A DNA stretch of 48,654 nucleotides from Clostridia bacterium (GTDB lineage Bacteria; Bacillota; DAOUPZ01), in NCBI GenBank assembly GCA_030625885.1, contig DAOUPZ010000025.1, positions 1 to 48,654 on the forward strand, given 5' to 3'. Below are positions 1-10,966 of this stretch, one piece after another. The stretch's first letter is position 1. Every line of letters begins with the position of its first letter. The translations under genes were made by a program, and so were the position numbers. The notes beneath the pieces were generated by a model. That model saw nothing but the letters and a program-made list of their open reading frames with translations. It was not told the DNA's origin and did not search any database.

Positions 1-1
1 T

Positions 2-2185
2 ACCGACATGTATGCTCAAGGTTATTTCGTTTATGACTCTAAAAAATCTGGAGGTATTACCATTTCTCATTTGCGTTTTGGTCACTCTCCTATTCAATCA
101 CCCTATCTTATTAACCAGGCAGATTTAATAGCGTGTCATAATTCTTCTTATGTCACCCGTTATAATATACTGGATGGCATTAAAGATGGCGGTATATTCT
201 TATTAAATTCCAACTGGTCTGCTGAAGAGATGGCATATAAGTTACCAGCTGGTATGAAACAAATGATCGCGCGTAAAAACTTAAAGTTCTATAACATTGA
301 TGCTGTAAAAATAGCTGAGCAAGTCGGCTTGGGCAATCGTATTAACGTCATTATGCAAACCGCTTTTTTCAAAATTGCAAATGTCATCCCAGCTAAAGAT
401 GCCATTCAATACATAAAAGAAATGATTAAGAAGTCTTACGGCAAAAAAGGTGATAAGATTGTCAATATGAACTGGCAAGCCGTTGATGCCGCGTTAGATA
501 CCTTGCTAGAAATTGATTATCCTCAAGACTGGTCAGAAATTACAACAGGTGCGGAGCTGGCAGCAGCTGCTGAAGAAGTTCCGGATTATGTAAAAGATAT
601 TGTTTATCCGGTATTAGCCCTTGAAGGTGATAAACTTCCTGTTAGTGCATTTACCCCTGATGGCACGGTTCCCACTGGGACGACTAAATATGAGAAACGG
701 GGTATCGGACTCAAATTGCCTAAATGGCATGCTGAAAATTGTATCCAGTGTAACAAATGTTCCTTTGTTTGTCCTCATGCAGCGATTCAACCTTATTTAG
801 CCAGTGAGGAAAGTTTAACGGATGCGCCCGATACCTTTACGACCATCCCGGCAACTGGCAAACAAGCCAAAGGTTATCAATATCGAATTCAAATATCACC
901 ACTAGATTGTACCGGTTGTGGTAATTGCGAAGACGTTTGTCCATCTAAAACCAAAGCCTTAACAATGGTCCCAACTGATGAACTCGTTGAAGCAGATAAC
1001 GCTAATTATCAATTTGCAAGTATGCTGCCCGAAATAGAATCCGGCTTTGAACTCTCTACTGTCAAAGGAAGCCAATTCCAAAAATCATTGTTTGAATTCT
1101 CGGGTGCCTGTGCAGGTTGCGGTGAAACACCTTATGTTAAGTTGATTACACAGCTTTTTGGGGACCGAATGATTATTGCTAACGCAACGGGGTGTTCCTC
1201 TATTTACGGCGGCAGCGCACCAACTTGTCCTTTTACCGTCAACAGTGAAGGTCATGGTCCTGCCTGGGCAAATTCACTCTTTGAAGATAATGCCGAGTTT
1301 GGATACGGCATGGGATTAGCGATTGACCAACAAAGAGATAAATTAGAAGATCTTATAAATGAAGCATTAAATAAAGACATTTCTCCAGAACTCAAAGATT
1401 CCTTTAAGCTTTGGCTTCAAGGAAAAGTTCACGCGGAAGAATCAAAGAAAGCTGCCAATTTAATTAAAGCCCTTCTGCCTAAAGAAATGAACGCAGACCC
1501 CATATTAACTGAAATCAGCAATTTACAAGACCAGCTTGTGAAAAAGTCGGTCTGGATTGTTGGTGGCGATGGCTGGGCTTATGATATTGGTTTTGGTGGT
1601 TTAGATCATGTTATGGCTGCCGGTGAAGATGTCAATATTCTTATTCTAGATACAGAAGTTTATTCCAACACAGGCGGTCAAGCATCAAAAGCAACCCCAA
1701 CAGGTGCTGTTGCTAAGTTTGCTGCTTCTGGTAAAAAAACACGCAAAAAAGATCTTGGCTTAATTGCGATGTCTTATGGTTATGTTTACGTTGCCACCGT
1801 TTCAATGGGTGCTGATCATAATCAACTTATGAAAGCCCTGGTGGAAGCTGAAAATTACCCAGGACCCTCTGTCATTATTGCGTACTCACCTTGTATTAAT
1901 CATGGTATTAACATGGGTCGCAGCCAGGAAGAAGGAAAACGCGCCGTAGAAGCCGGTTACTGGCCATTATATCGTTATAACCCGGAATTAGTTGAAAAGG
2001 GAATCAATCCCTTTACCTTAGATTCCAAAGACCCAACAATCAATTACCGTGATTTCATTATGGGTGAAGTTAGATACGCTACGTTGAAAAAGCAATTCCC
2101 AGATTTACATGAAGCCTTATTTGCACAATCTGAAAAAGAAGCCAAAGCAAAATTATCCTATTACAAGCAATTGGCGGATGAATAG
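2..2185 (+). CDS. nifJ: Pyruvate:ferredoxin (flavodoxin) oxidoreductase, C-terminal part (5'-truncated by window edge)
   Basis: Converts pyruvate and CoA to acetyl-CoA and CO2, reducing ferredoxin; central cytoplasmic enzyme of anaerobes. About 728 residues are visible, against roughly 1170-1200 for the single-chain enzyme, so the first third lies upstream; the reading frame is open from base 2 and the ATG at base 8 is internal. Seen in order: end of the gamma/CoA-binding region, two 4Fe-4S motifs (CIQCNKCSFVCP near base 740 and CTGCGNCEDVCP near base 908), then the TPP-binding domain with its own cysteine motif (ACAGCGETPY near base 1106), GGDGWAYDIG and the loop YSNTGGQASKATPTGA. All ligand cysteines expected in this part are present. 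It is transcribed away from its neighbours and ends at a terminator. Confidence 0.97.
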   Translation, partial: TDMYAQGYFVYDSKKSGGITISHLRFGHSPIQSPYLINQADLIACHNSSYVTRYNILDGIKDGGIFLLNSNWSAEEMAYKLPAGMKQMIARKNLKFYNIDAVKIAEQVGLGNRINVIMQTAFFKIANVIPAKDAIQYIKEMIKKSYGKKGDKIVNMNWQAVDAALDTLLEIDYPQDWSEITTGAELAAAAEEVPDYVKDIVYPVLALEGDKLPVSAFTPDGTVPTGTTKYEKRGIGLKLPKWHAENCIQCNKCSFVCPHAAIQPYLASEESLTDAPDTFTTIPATGKQAKGYQYRIQISPLDCTGCGNCEDVCPSKTKALTMVPTDELVEADNANYQFASMLPEIESGFELSTVKGSQFQKSLFEFSGACAGCGETPYVKLITQLFGDRMIIANATGCSSIYGGSAPTCPFTVNSEGHGPAWANSLFEDNAEFGYGMGLAIDQQRDKLEDLINEALNKDISPELKDSFKLWLQGKVHAEESKKAANLIKALLPKEMNADPILTEISNLQDQLVKKSVWIVGGDGWAYDIGFGGLDHVMAAGEDVNILILDTEVYSNTGGQASKATPTGAVAKFAASGKKTRKKDLGLIAMSYGYVYVATVSMGADHNQLMKALVEAENYPGPSVIIAYSPCINHGINMGRSQEEGKRAVEAGYWPLYRYNPELVEKGINPFTLDSKDPTINYRDFIMGEVRYATLKKQFPDLHEALFAQSEKEAKAKLSYYKQLADE

Positions 2186-2285
2186 ATAGAACGGCTGAAG
2201 GCGAAAAGAAAAAAACAAAAGACGTAGAACGACGAACGAGTAACGAAAAAAGATAAATAAGGTAAAAACTTAAGGACAATATAAG

Positions 2286-2319
2286 AAGGAACGATTCGCT
2301 AGCGAATCGTTCCTTTTTT
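2286..2319. terminator. Bidirectional intrinsic terminator between nifJ and ligA
   Basis: Near-perfect palindrome AAGGAACGATTCGC / GCGAATCGTTCCTT followed by a T run on the plus strand and preceded by A-rich sequence. It lies between the convergent ends of nifJ (+) and ligA (-). Confidence 0.85.
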
Positions 2320-2421
2320 ACAGTCATGTAGATTATATTTATTTAATTTCCCTGTTTTTACTCTTCTGTTTTTAATCTCTTAATTGTGAATTATGAATTA
2401 TGAATTGTCAATTAAAAACAA

Positions 2422-4476
<2,055 letters not shown>

Positions 4477-7400
4477 TTAATACCCGCTTCTTATATCCAA
4501 TTGTGATAACATTTCTTCCAGAAAAACAGATGGTTTATTCAATTGGACTCTACCATAAAGCGTACGCTGCAACGCATTGCATACATATAGTTTTTCTTCA
4601 GCTCGAGTGATACCTACATAACATAATCGCCGTTCTTCTTCCATTTGCTTAGAGTCTTCCATGGCCCGTCCTAGAGGGAAAATACCATCCTCCATTCCTA
4701 CCATAAAAACGACGGGAAATTCTAACCCTTTAGCCGCATGGATTGTCATTAAAAGAACGCCGTTTTTCTCAGAAACTTTATCGATATCCGTTATAAGCGC
4801 AATCTGCTCTAAGAATTCGCTCAAACGTGGTTCTTCATGCGTTTCATCAAATTCTTTTGTTACGGACAAAAATTCATAAATGTTTTCTATACGGGTCTCT
4901 GCTTCAGGTGTTTGCTCCGCCGCCAACTGTTTTAAATATCCCGTTTGATCCAATACAGCTCGAGCAATTGCCGTAACCTTCATGGTATCTATGAGTTCCA
5001 TTAGTTGCATTAACAAACTTCGAAATCCTTTTATTTTTCCTTTAACATTTGCTGAAAGAACGGGCATGCTTTCAATATCACGAATCACATCAGCAGGATT
5101 GACCCCCATCTGATTAGCAAACAACTCTATTTTATCCAAGGTCGCCGGACCAATACCTCGTTTGGGTACGTTAATGATTCGCTTTAAACTGATATAATCC
5201 GTGGGATTACTAATCACACGCAAATAGGCAATCAAATCCTTAATTTCTTTACGCTCGTAAAATCGTAATCCACCCACCATCTGATATGGGATACCCTTTT
5301 TCATAAAGATATCTTCCAATACCCGCGACTGAGCATTGGTTCGATAGAGAACCGCCATATCTCCATAATGATACCGGCTGCGTAAACACTGCATTTCATC
5401 CGCAACAAACGAGGCTTCGTCATACTCCGTATACGCTTTATACCAAACGATTCTTTCGCCTGTTTTATTATCTGTCCACAAGGATTTATTGGCACGTAAA
5501 ATATTATTACAGATTACTTGATTGGCTGCCGCAAGAATATTAGTCGTAGAACGATAATTTTGCTCCAGTTTAATGACAGATGCATCTGGATAATCATGCT
5601 CAAATTGCATAATATTACGAACATCTGCCCCTCGCCATCCAAAGATAGAATTATGGACTACAACATCTTCACAAATATATTGCCTAAAATAAGGAACAGA
5701 TAAATCATAAACAAATCCATCATATTCTTCCACTGTAACTTCCTCAATAATATCTTCCACAATTTCCTCATTCTCCATAACAGGAATACTCATAAAAGGC
5801 TTCAGATGTGCAATTGGCATGTAAGCAAATGATTTATCTTTTGTCAATCTAGCCCTTTTATATATTTCTAGACAATCATCTAATTTTATAATATCCTTGG
5901 CATATATGTTAGCTTCATCATAATCCTTTCTTTCTGTCTCTATTCTCCATGTATTCCTATTGCCATCCCTAACCGGAAATTCTGCATTTAAAACTTTTTC
6001 TTTAAGATCCCCATCGGAAGTATTTAAACAGATTCTATGACTATGCCAGCTTGAATCCATTCCTGTTTTTCTGCCGCCAAAGAACGTAATATTCACAATT
6101 TTTCTAGAAACTTGTCCTCTTATTACTGCATTAGGTATATGGTGAGGATATTCCTCACAAATCATGAAATCATTCATTAATTTAAGTGCTGCTTTTTCAG
6201 TATCAATTTCCTTAAAAATATCGTCAACGTGTTTCTGGGTAAGAATAATTTTTCTGCCAACAACATGAAAAACAGTTGTCGGAATACCATATTTAAACCC
6301 CAGTAATTGTTCAAAGTATGCCGCTTCTTCTTTAGCTTGACAAACCTTTAAAATCCACATTTTATCCGCATGTTCTTGATTTAATCTCACACTCAATCCA
6401 TTAACAATTTCACCATCTCTACTTCTTATGCCTTGAGTTTGCCCTATACGATACCCAACCCCTTTTTTATACATTAAATACACATAATATATTCCTGGAA
6501 CTGGGTTAAGTTTCCCAAAAACCACGTGATTAGGGGTTGCTTTTATTTCTTTTCCTGTCCTAGTCTTTATTTTAACTACAGATCCTTGGTATTCTTTTCT
6601 CATCATTTTGTTTATAGTTCCTACCATAACTTCTCCACGCCCTGATGGTGAAACAACTGTTTGATCTACTTTAATTTTTTCCACTGGTACACTACCTTCA
6701 GGCGTATTAATTTTCATGCCCTCTACTATACATTGGTCCTCGTCGCCCACCACACAAATATTACGGTGATGCTTCGCTAAAAGGTTAATAAATTTATACT
6801 GTGCATGATTGGTATCCTGATACTCATCCACAAAAATGTGTTTAAATTTATGCTGGTAATAGTCTAACACGTCAGGTTTTTCCTCAAATAGTTTAACCGT
6901 AATCATAATTAAATCATCAAAATCCAAAGCACTGCTTTCAGTCAGTTTTTTCTGATAAAGACGATAAACTTTGGCAACGACTTCTTCAAAATACTCACTG
7001 GCCCTGCTTTCATATTTCTGCACACTCATTAATTTGTTTTTAGCATCACTAATCCCACTGAGCATACCGCGAGCCGGGAATTTTTTAGAGTCCATATTGA
7101 GTTCCTTTAAACATTGCCCGATTATATCCAGTTGATCCTTACTGTCTATAATATTAAATTGGTTGCTGTAGCCGATTTTACCAATCTCCCGTCGCAAAAT
7201 GCGCACACACGCAGCGTGAAACGTACTGACCCAAATATCAGCACTTTTTTCACTCAACAAGCGCTCTACACGCTCTTTCATCTCCCGTGCCGCTTTATTG
7301 GTAAAGGTAATCGCCAAAATTTGTTCTGGTTTAACCCCTGCTTCCTCAATTAAATACGCAATCCGATGCGTAAGTACCCGGGTCTTACCGGAACCTGCGC

Positions 7401-7479
7401 CTGCAAAAATAAGCAGCGGCCCCTCTGTATGCATGACCGCCTCTCTCTGTACTTCATTTAAATGATTCAGTAATTCCAT
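4477..7479 (-). CDS. pcrA: ATP-dependent DNA helicase PcrA/UvrD, interrupted by an intein
   Basis: SF1A 3'-5' helicase for nucleotide-excision and mismatch repair and for removing RecA or stalled complexes. The frame encodes 1000 residues, of which 250-610 are an intein; the spliced host is about 639 residues. Host motifs: Walker A GAGSGKT (about 27-33), motif Ia ITFTNKAAREM, motif II VDEYQDT (about 217-223), motif III GDEDQ-SIFGWRGA split by the intein, motif IV EQNYRST, motif V MTIHAAKGLEF and motif VI RRLCYVGITRAEEKL. The C-terminus stops soon after LNKPSVFLEEML, so the 70-100 residue tail with an RNA-polymerase-binding Tudor-like fold found in many PcrA proteins is missing. It is first gene of the pcrA-ligA operon. 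Confidence 0.97.
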   Translation of the reverse strand: MELLNHLNEVQREAVMHTEGPLLIFAGAGSGKTRVLTHRIAYLIEEAGVKPEQILAITFTNKAAREMKERVERLLSEKSADIWVSTFHAACVRILRREIGKIGYSNQFNIIDSKDQLDIIGQCLKELNMDSKKFPARGMLSGISDAKNKLMSVQKYESRASEYFEEVVAKVYRLYQKKLTESSALDFDDLIMITVKLFEEKPDVLDYYQHKFKHIFVDEYQDTNHAQYKFINLLAKHHRNICVVGDEDQCIVEGMKINTPEGSVPVEKIKVDQTVVSPSGRGEVMVGTINKMMRKEYQGSVVKIKTRTGKEIKATPNHVVFGKLNPVPGIYYVYLMYKKGVGYRIGQTQGIRSRDGEIVNGLSVRLNQEHADKMWILKVCQAKEEAAYFEQLLGFKYGIPTTVFHVVGRKIILTQKHVDDIFKEIDTEKAALKLMNDFMICEEYPHHIPNAVIRGQVSRKIVNITFFGGRKTGMDSSWHSHRICLNTSDGDLKEKVLNAEFPVRDGNRNTWRIETERKDYDEANIYAKDIIKLDDCLEIYKRARLTKDKSFAYMPIAHLKPFMSIPVMENEEIVEDIIEEVTVEEYDGFVYDLSVPYFRQYICEDVVVHNSIFGWRGADVRNIMQFEHDYPDASVIKLEQNYRSTTNILAAANQVICNNILRANKSLWTDNKTGERIVWYKAYTEYDEASFVADEMQCLRSRYHYGDMAVLYRTNAQSRVLEDIFMKKGIPYQMVGGLRFYERKEIKDLIAYLRVISNPTDYISLKRIINVPKRGIGPATLDKIELFANQMGVNPADVIRDIESMPVLSANVKGKIKGFRSLLMQLMELIDTMKVTAIARAVLDQTGYLKQLAAEQTPEAETRIENIYEFLSVTKEFDETHEEPRLSEFLEQIALITDIDKVSEKNGVLLMTIHAAKGLEFPVVFMVGMEDGIFPLGRAMEDSKQMEEERRLCYVGITRAEEKLYVCNALQRTLYGRVQLNKPSVFLEEMLSQLDIRSGY
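5650..6732 (-). mobile_element. Intein in PcrA helicase motif III with a GIY-YIG-like nuclease domain
   Basis: In-frame 361-residue insert (PcrA residues 250-610) between GDEDQ and SIFGWRGA. It starts with Cys1 in block A (CIVEGMKINTPEG), has block B (KEIKATPNHVVFG, with the TxxH motif), block F (DGFVYDLSVP) and block G ending VVVHN, with Ser as the +1 residue. These are all the splicing residues of a class 1 intein. Between B and F no LAGLIDADG or HNH motif is visible; instead residues 328-402 read as GIY-YIG: GIYYVYLMY, then GYRIGQTQG, an Arg/His helix (RLNQEH) and EEAAYFEQLLGFKYGIP. Residues 440-540 are of unknown role, perhaps target recognition. Splicing would restore an uninterrupted helicase. 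Confidence 0.93.
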
Positions 7480-7645
7480 TATGGTTATATCCTTTCTTCC
7501 AATATGATTACTTATAATTTCTATTTTTTTGAAAAATATCCTGCTTTATTCTTTGCTCTTTCATCTTTTCTGAGCAAACATCAAGTTTTATTTTGTACAT
7601 TTTTACTGTAAAAAATGAGTCATTTGGTTTCCTTCACCTTGACTC

Positions 7646-7673
7646 ACTATAAAACAAGACGAAATTTTATCAA
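7646..7673 (-). promoter_or_regulatory. Candidate sigma-A promoter for pcrA-ligA
   Basis: On the minus strand, TTGATA and TATAGT separated by 16 bases, about 165 bases before the pcrA ATG. The rest of the 336-base gap 7480-7815 shows only AT-rich sequence and the gdhA terminator. Confidence 0.4.
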
Positions 7674-7763
7674 TAAAAAGCAAAATTTTATTTAGGTCAT
7701 AAGAATAAATTATAGTAATATAGGAACCATATTATATATGCGCATAATAACCCCCTGCGTAAT

Positions 7764-7793
7764 ATAAAAAAGAGGGGGAACATTCCCCCTCTA
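7764..7793 (-). terminator. Intrinsic terminator downstream of gdhA
   Basis: Minus-strand hairpin AGAGGGGGAA-tg-TTCCCCCTCT followed by six T residues, directly after the gdhA stop. Confidence 0.9.
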
Positions 7794-7815
7794 AATAATC
7801 TAATCAATCAGTTTC

Positions 7816-9165
7816 TTATAATACAGCACCTTGTTGCAACATAGCTTCAGCAACTTTTAAGAAACCAGCAATGTTAGCACCATTTACATAGTTGCCAGGA
7901 GTTCCAACTTCGTCAGCAGCAGCAACACATGCATCATGGATACCTTTCATGATTTGTTGTAATTTTTCATCTACTTCTTCATATGTCCAGCTAAGTTTCA
8001 TAGCGTTTTGAGATTGCTCTAAACCGGAAACAGCAACGCCACCAGCATTGGAAGCTTTACCAGGAGCATAAAGAACGCCAGCTTCTTGAAGAGCTTCAAT
8101 AGCATCTAATGAACAGGACATATTGGAACCTTCGGAAACAGCAATACAGCCGTTAGCGATAAGAGCTTTTGCATCGTCGATTTCCAATTCGTTTTGAGTA
8201 GCACATGGAAGAGCAACGTCAACTTTAGCTTCCCAAGGTCTCTTACCAGCGAAGAATTCAACACCAAATTTATCAGCGTAATCTTGAACTTTGTTACGTC
8301 CACTAGCACGCATTTCAAGCATGTAGTTGAATTTCTCTTCAGTACCAACGCCGTCTGGATCATAAACGTATCCGTCTGGACCGGATAATGTAACAACTGT
8401 ACCACCAAGTTCAGTTGCTTTTTGAGCAGCACCCCAAGAAACATTACCGAAACCGGAGATAGCAACTTTTTTACCTGCAAAGCTGTCATCTTTAGTAGCT
8501 AACATATTTTGGCAGAAATAAACATTACCAAAACCAGTAGCTTCAGGTCTAGCTAAACTTCCGCCCCAAGCGCGGCCTTTACCAGTTAAAGTACCAGTAA
8601 ATTCGTTTACGATTCTCTTATATTGTCCGAATAAGTAACCAATTTCTCTTCCGCCAACACCTTGGTCACCAGCAGGGATATCAGTGTTTGGTCCAATATG
8701 TCTGAAAAGTTCAGTCATGAAGCTTTGGCAATAACGCATAACTTCAGCATCGGATTTTCCGTTTGGATCAAAGTCGGAACCACCTTTACCACCGCCCATA
8801 GGAAGTGTAGTTAAGGAGTTTTTAAGAATTTGTTCTAAACCTAAGAATTTAAGCATTCCAAGGTCACAGTTAGCAGCAAATCTTAAACCGCCTTTGTAAG
8901 CCCCAATTGCACTGTTGAATTCAACTCTCCAACCACGGTTGATTTGAATGTCGTTATTATCATCTAACCATGGTACTTTGAACATAATAGTTCTTTCAGG
9001 TTCAACAAATCTTTCAAGAATTTTAGCTTTTTCATATTTAGCATCTTTTTCAACTAATAAACCTAAAGAATTAAGAATTTCAGTTGCAGCTTGAAGAAAT
9101 AAAGGTTGCTCAGGATATTTTTCGTTTAATTCCCCTAGTACACGTTCAACATAAGCATTAGCCAT
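7816..9165 (-). CDS. gdhA: NADP(H)-type glutamate dehydrogenase
   Basis: Interconverts glutamate with 2-oxoglutarate plus ammonia in the cytoplasm. The protein has 449 residues, the normal length of the hexameric class. Seen: substrate-site segment YKGGLRF (Lys about 91), the catalytic-lysine segment LPMGGGKGGSDFDP (Lys about 127), DIPAGDQGVGGREIG, and the nucleotide-binding fold starting at KVAISGFGNVSWGAA (about residue 231). Cofactor preference is inferred from similarity to GdhA-type enzymes, not from a decisive residue. Codon use is strongly biased (GCT, GGT, CCA, AAC-rich), suggesting high expression. Its SD (AAGGGGGAG) lies inside the end of a small upstream ORF whose TAA overlaps this ATG (TAATG). 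It ends in a strong terminator. Confidence 0.97.
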   Translation of the reverse strand: MANAYVERVLGELNEKYPEQPLFLQAATEILNSLGLLVEKDAKYEKAKILERFVEPERTIMFKVPWLDDNNDIQINRGWRVEFNSAIGAYKGGLRFAANCDLGMLKFLGLEQILKNSLTTLPMGGGKGGSDFDPNGKSDAEVMRYCQSFMTELFRHIGPNTDIPAGDQGVGGREIGYLFGQYKRIVNEFTGTLTGKGRAWGGSLARPEATGFGNVYFCQNMLATKDDSFAGKKVAISGFGNVSWGAAQKATELGGTVVTLSGPDGYVYDPDGVGTEEKFNYMLEMRASGRNKVQDYADKFGVEFFAGKRPWEAKVDVALPCATQNELEIDDAKALIANGCIAVSEGSNMSCSLDAIEALQEAGVLYAPGKASNAGGVAVSGLEQSQNAMKLSWTYEEVDEKLQQIMKGIHDACVAAADEVGTPGNYVNGANIAGFLKVAEAMLQQGAVL

Positions 9166-9272
9166 TATTGACTCCCCCTTGTTAGATATAAATATTTTTT
9201 TGTAGCCCTTCTCAATAGAACCTTATACCAACCATTCATAAAAGATAACATTTTCCAAAATAATCGGTCCAT
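9165..9272 (-). CDS. Candidate 35-residue small protein coupled to gdhA
   Basis: No family recognised. The ATG is preceded by a near-perfect Shine-Dalgarno (AAAGGAGGTGAC, directly before ATG), better than that of most genes here. It encodes 35 residues starting MDRLFWKMLSFMNGWY, with a basic second half (RR, KK, R) and an amphipathic look. Its stop overlaps the gdhA start as TAATG, an arrangement typical of translational coupling. It could be a real small protein, a leader whose translation sets gdhA translation, or chance. The SD quality and the overlap are what support it; the coding content is too short to judge. Confidence 0.5.
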   Translation of the reverse strand: MDRLFWKMLSFMNGWYKVLLRRATKKYLYLTRGSQ

Positions 9273-9336
9273 GTCACCTCCTTTCTTTCTTAGTTGATTG
9301 TGAATATAAGGCCCAGTTTGAATAAAAACATTCTCA

Positions 9337-9354
9337 CTCAGATTATTATCTGAG
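9337..9354. promoter_or_regulatory. Operator-like palindrome upstream of the sORF-gdhA unit
   Basis: CTCAGAT-TATT-ATCTGAG, a perfect 7-bp inverted repeat with a 4-base centre, 65 bases before the small-ORF start. It could bind a dimeric regulator or fold as a short hairpin in the leader. A TTGACA sits just upstream on the minus strand (near 9380) without a good -10 at 17 bases. Confidence 0.4.
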
Positions 9355-9544
9355 AAGAACAAAATCTTCTTGTTTAGAATGTCAAATAGAGAATTCTATA
9401 TTACTTTTCAAAATCCTTCTTTGTTAAAAAAAAAATTCTAAAACAATTATTTTTTGTAAATATTTGTTCTCAATTGTAATAAAATATACATTTTTCCAAA
9501 CTCGATATCTATTATATTTTTCAAAAAATTTTTTATGACCAAAC

Positions 9545-10195
9545 TTACCTTTTTTTTCTTCTTTTTCTTAATTCTTCTTTTATTTCATTTAAACTAATAT
9601 CGTGGTAATTTAATAAGACAAGAAGATGATAGACTAAATCTGAAACCTCATATATGATTTCACCTTCTTCATTATTCTTTGATGCAATAATGACTTCTGC
9701 TGCTTCTTCACCCACTTTTTTCAGAATTTTGTCTTGTCCTTTTTCAAACAAATAGCAAGTATACGAACCCTCTTCAAGCTGATTTTTTCTATCTTTAATC
9801 AACTCGTAAAGCGCTTTCAAAATTTCCTTCTTTACGAAAGGGACGGTATCGTCATCTTTTAATTCTCCGCCTCCAACAACCTTGCGATAAAAACAAGAAG
9901 GTCGACCGGTATGGCAGGCAATCTCACCTTCCTGCTCAACTTGTATCAATAAGGTATCTCCATCACAATCGAGACGGATTTCACTTACTTTTTGAATATG
10001 ACCGGATGTTTCTCCCTTATGCCATAATTCTTCGCGGCTGCGGCTCCAAAACCATGTTTCACCCGTATCTAATGTTTTTTGCAATGATTCTTGATTCATA
10101 TAAGCCATCATAAGCACACACCCTGTTTTTTCTTCCTGTACAATTGCAGGAATTAAACCATCGGAATTAAATTTTATTTCCTCCCATATACTCAT
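9545..10195 (-). CDS. hisIE: Bifunctional phosphoribosyl-AMP cyclohydrolase / phosphoribosyl-ATP pyrophosphatase HisIE
   Basis: Performs histidine pathway steps 2 and 3: hydrolyses PR-ATP to PR-AMP, then opens the adenine ring. The 216-residue protein has an N-terminal HisI domain (about 1-110: [18 protein letters not shown], the metal-binding RLDCDGDT, and [11 protein letters not shown]) and a C-terminal HisE domain (about 115-205: [16 protein letters not shown] and [13 protein letters not shown]). Last gene of the his operon. Its ATG overlaps the hisF stop as ATGA, so the two are translationally coupled. Confidence 0.97.
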   Translation of the reverse strand: MSIWEEIKFNSDGLIPAIVQEEKTGCVLMMAYMNQESLQKTLDTGETWFWSRSREELWHKGETSGHIQKVSEIRLDCDGDTLLIQVEQEGEIACHTGRPSCFYRKVVGGGELKDDDTVPFVKKEILKALYELIKDRKNQLEEGSYTCYLFEKGQDKILKKVGEEAAEVIIASKNNEEGEIIYEVSDLVYHLLVLLNYHDISLNEIKEELRKRRKKR

Positions 10196-10956
10196 AGCCG
10201 TACACCAATCCCCCTTTCCTGTAAATAGGTTTTAGCTTCTTTCACTGAATACTCTCCATAATGAAAAATTGATGCAGCCAGTACAGCATCTGCTTTGCCT
10301 TCAGCCAATACTTCTAGTAAATCACGAGGGCATCCTGCGCCTCCAGACGCAATGACAGGAATACCGACCTGCTCGGAAATGACACGAGTCAACGGAATAT
10401 CATAACCTGCTTTCGTTCCATCTGCATCCATGCTGGTTAATAAAAACTCTCCTGCCCCTAATCCTTCTGCCTTTTTCGCCCAATTCACAGCATCCAATCC
10501 GGTTGGCTTTCGCCCCCCATGCGTAAATACTTCCCATCCTGAAATCGTGTTTTCAGTTCTTTTAGCATCAATAGCAACAACAATACATTGATTACCAAAT
10601 TTTTTTGCGCCCTGATAAATTAAATCAGGACTTAATACCGCAGCCGTATTAATACCTATTTTATCTGCTCCTGCCTGAAGAATTTTGCGCATATCTTCCA
10701 CACTTCTAATCCCCCCGCCCACCGTAAAGGGAATAAATACCTGCTGGGCTGTTCTGTTAACGATATCCAAGATGGTATCTCTTTCTTCCGCAGAAGCTGT
10801 AATATCTAAAAACACCAATTCATCTGCTCCCTCTTGATCATAAAAAGCAGCTAATTCAACCGGATCCCCGGCATCCTTTAAACCTTCAAAATTAATGCCT
10901 TTAACCACCCTGCCATCCTTTACATCTAAGCAGGGAATAATCCTTTTTGCTAGCAT
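10192..10956 (-). CDS. hisF: Imidazole glycerol phosphate synthase cyclase subunit HisF
   Basis: Uses ammonia delivered by HisH to convert PRFAR to imidazole glycerol phosphate and AICAR. TIM barrel of 254 residues. Catalytic Asp in [15 protein letters not shown] (about residue 11) and the second Asp in [14 protein letters not shown]; phosphate-binding ends IPFTVGGGI and VIASGGAG. An upstream in-frame GTG at 10965 is part of the SD (GAGGTG), so the ATG at 10956 is preferred. The SD overlaps the hisA stop. Confidence 0.97.
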   Translation of the reverse strand: MLAKRIIPCLDVKDGRVVKGINFEGLKDAGDPVELAAFYDQEGADELVFLDITASAEERDTILDIVNRTAQQVFIPFTVGGGIRSVEDMRKILQAGADKIGINTAAVLSPDLIYQGAKKFGNQCIVVAIDAKRTENTISGWEVFTHGGRKPTGLDAVNWAKKAEGLGAGEFLLTSMDADGTKAGYDIPLTRVISEQVGIPVIASGGAGCPRDLLEVLAEGKADAVLAASIFHYGEYSVKEAKTYLQERGIGVRL

Positions 10957-10966
10957 AGATTTCACC

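Noticed and set aside
8-10. ATG at base 8 as the PFOR start
   Set aside because: The frame is open to the window edge and the protein begins mid-domain; the enzyme's first 400-450 residues are missing.
9363-9544. Riboswitch or T-box in the gdhA leader
   Set aside because: The region is AT-rich and shows no conserved RNA motif beyond the 18-base palindrome.
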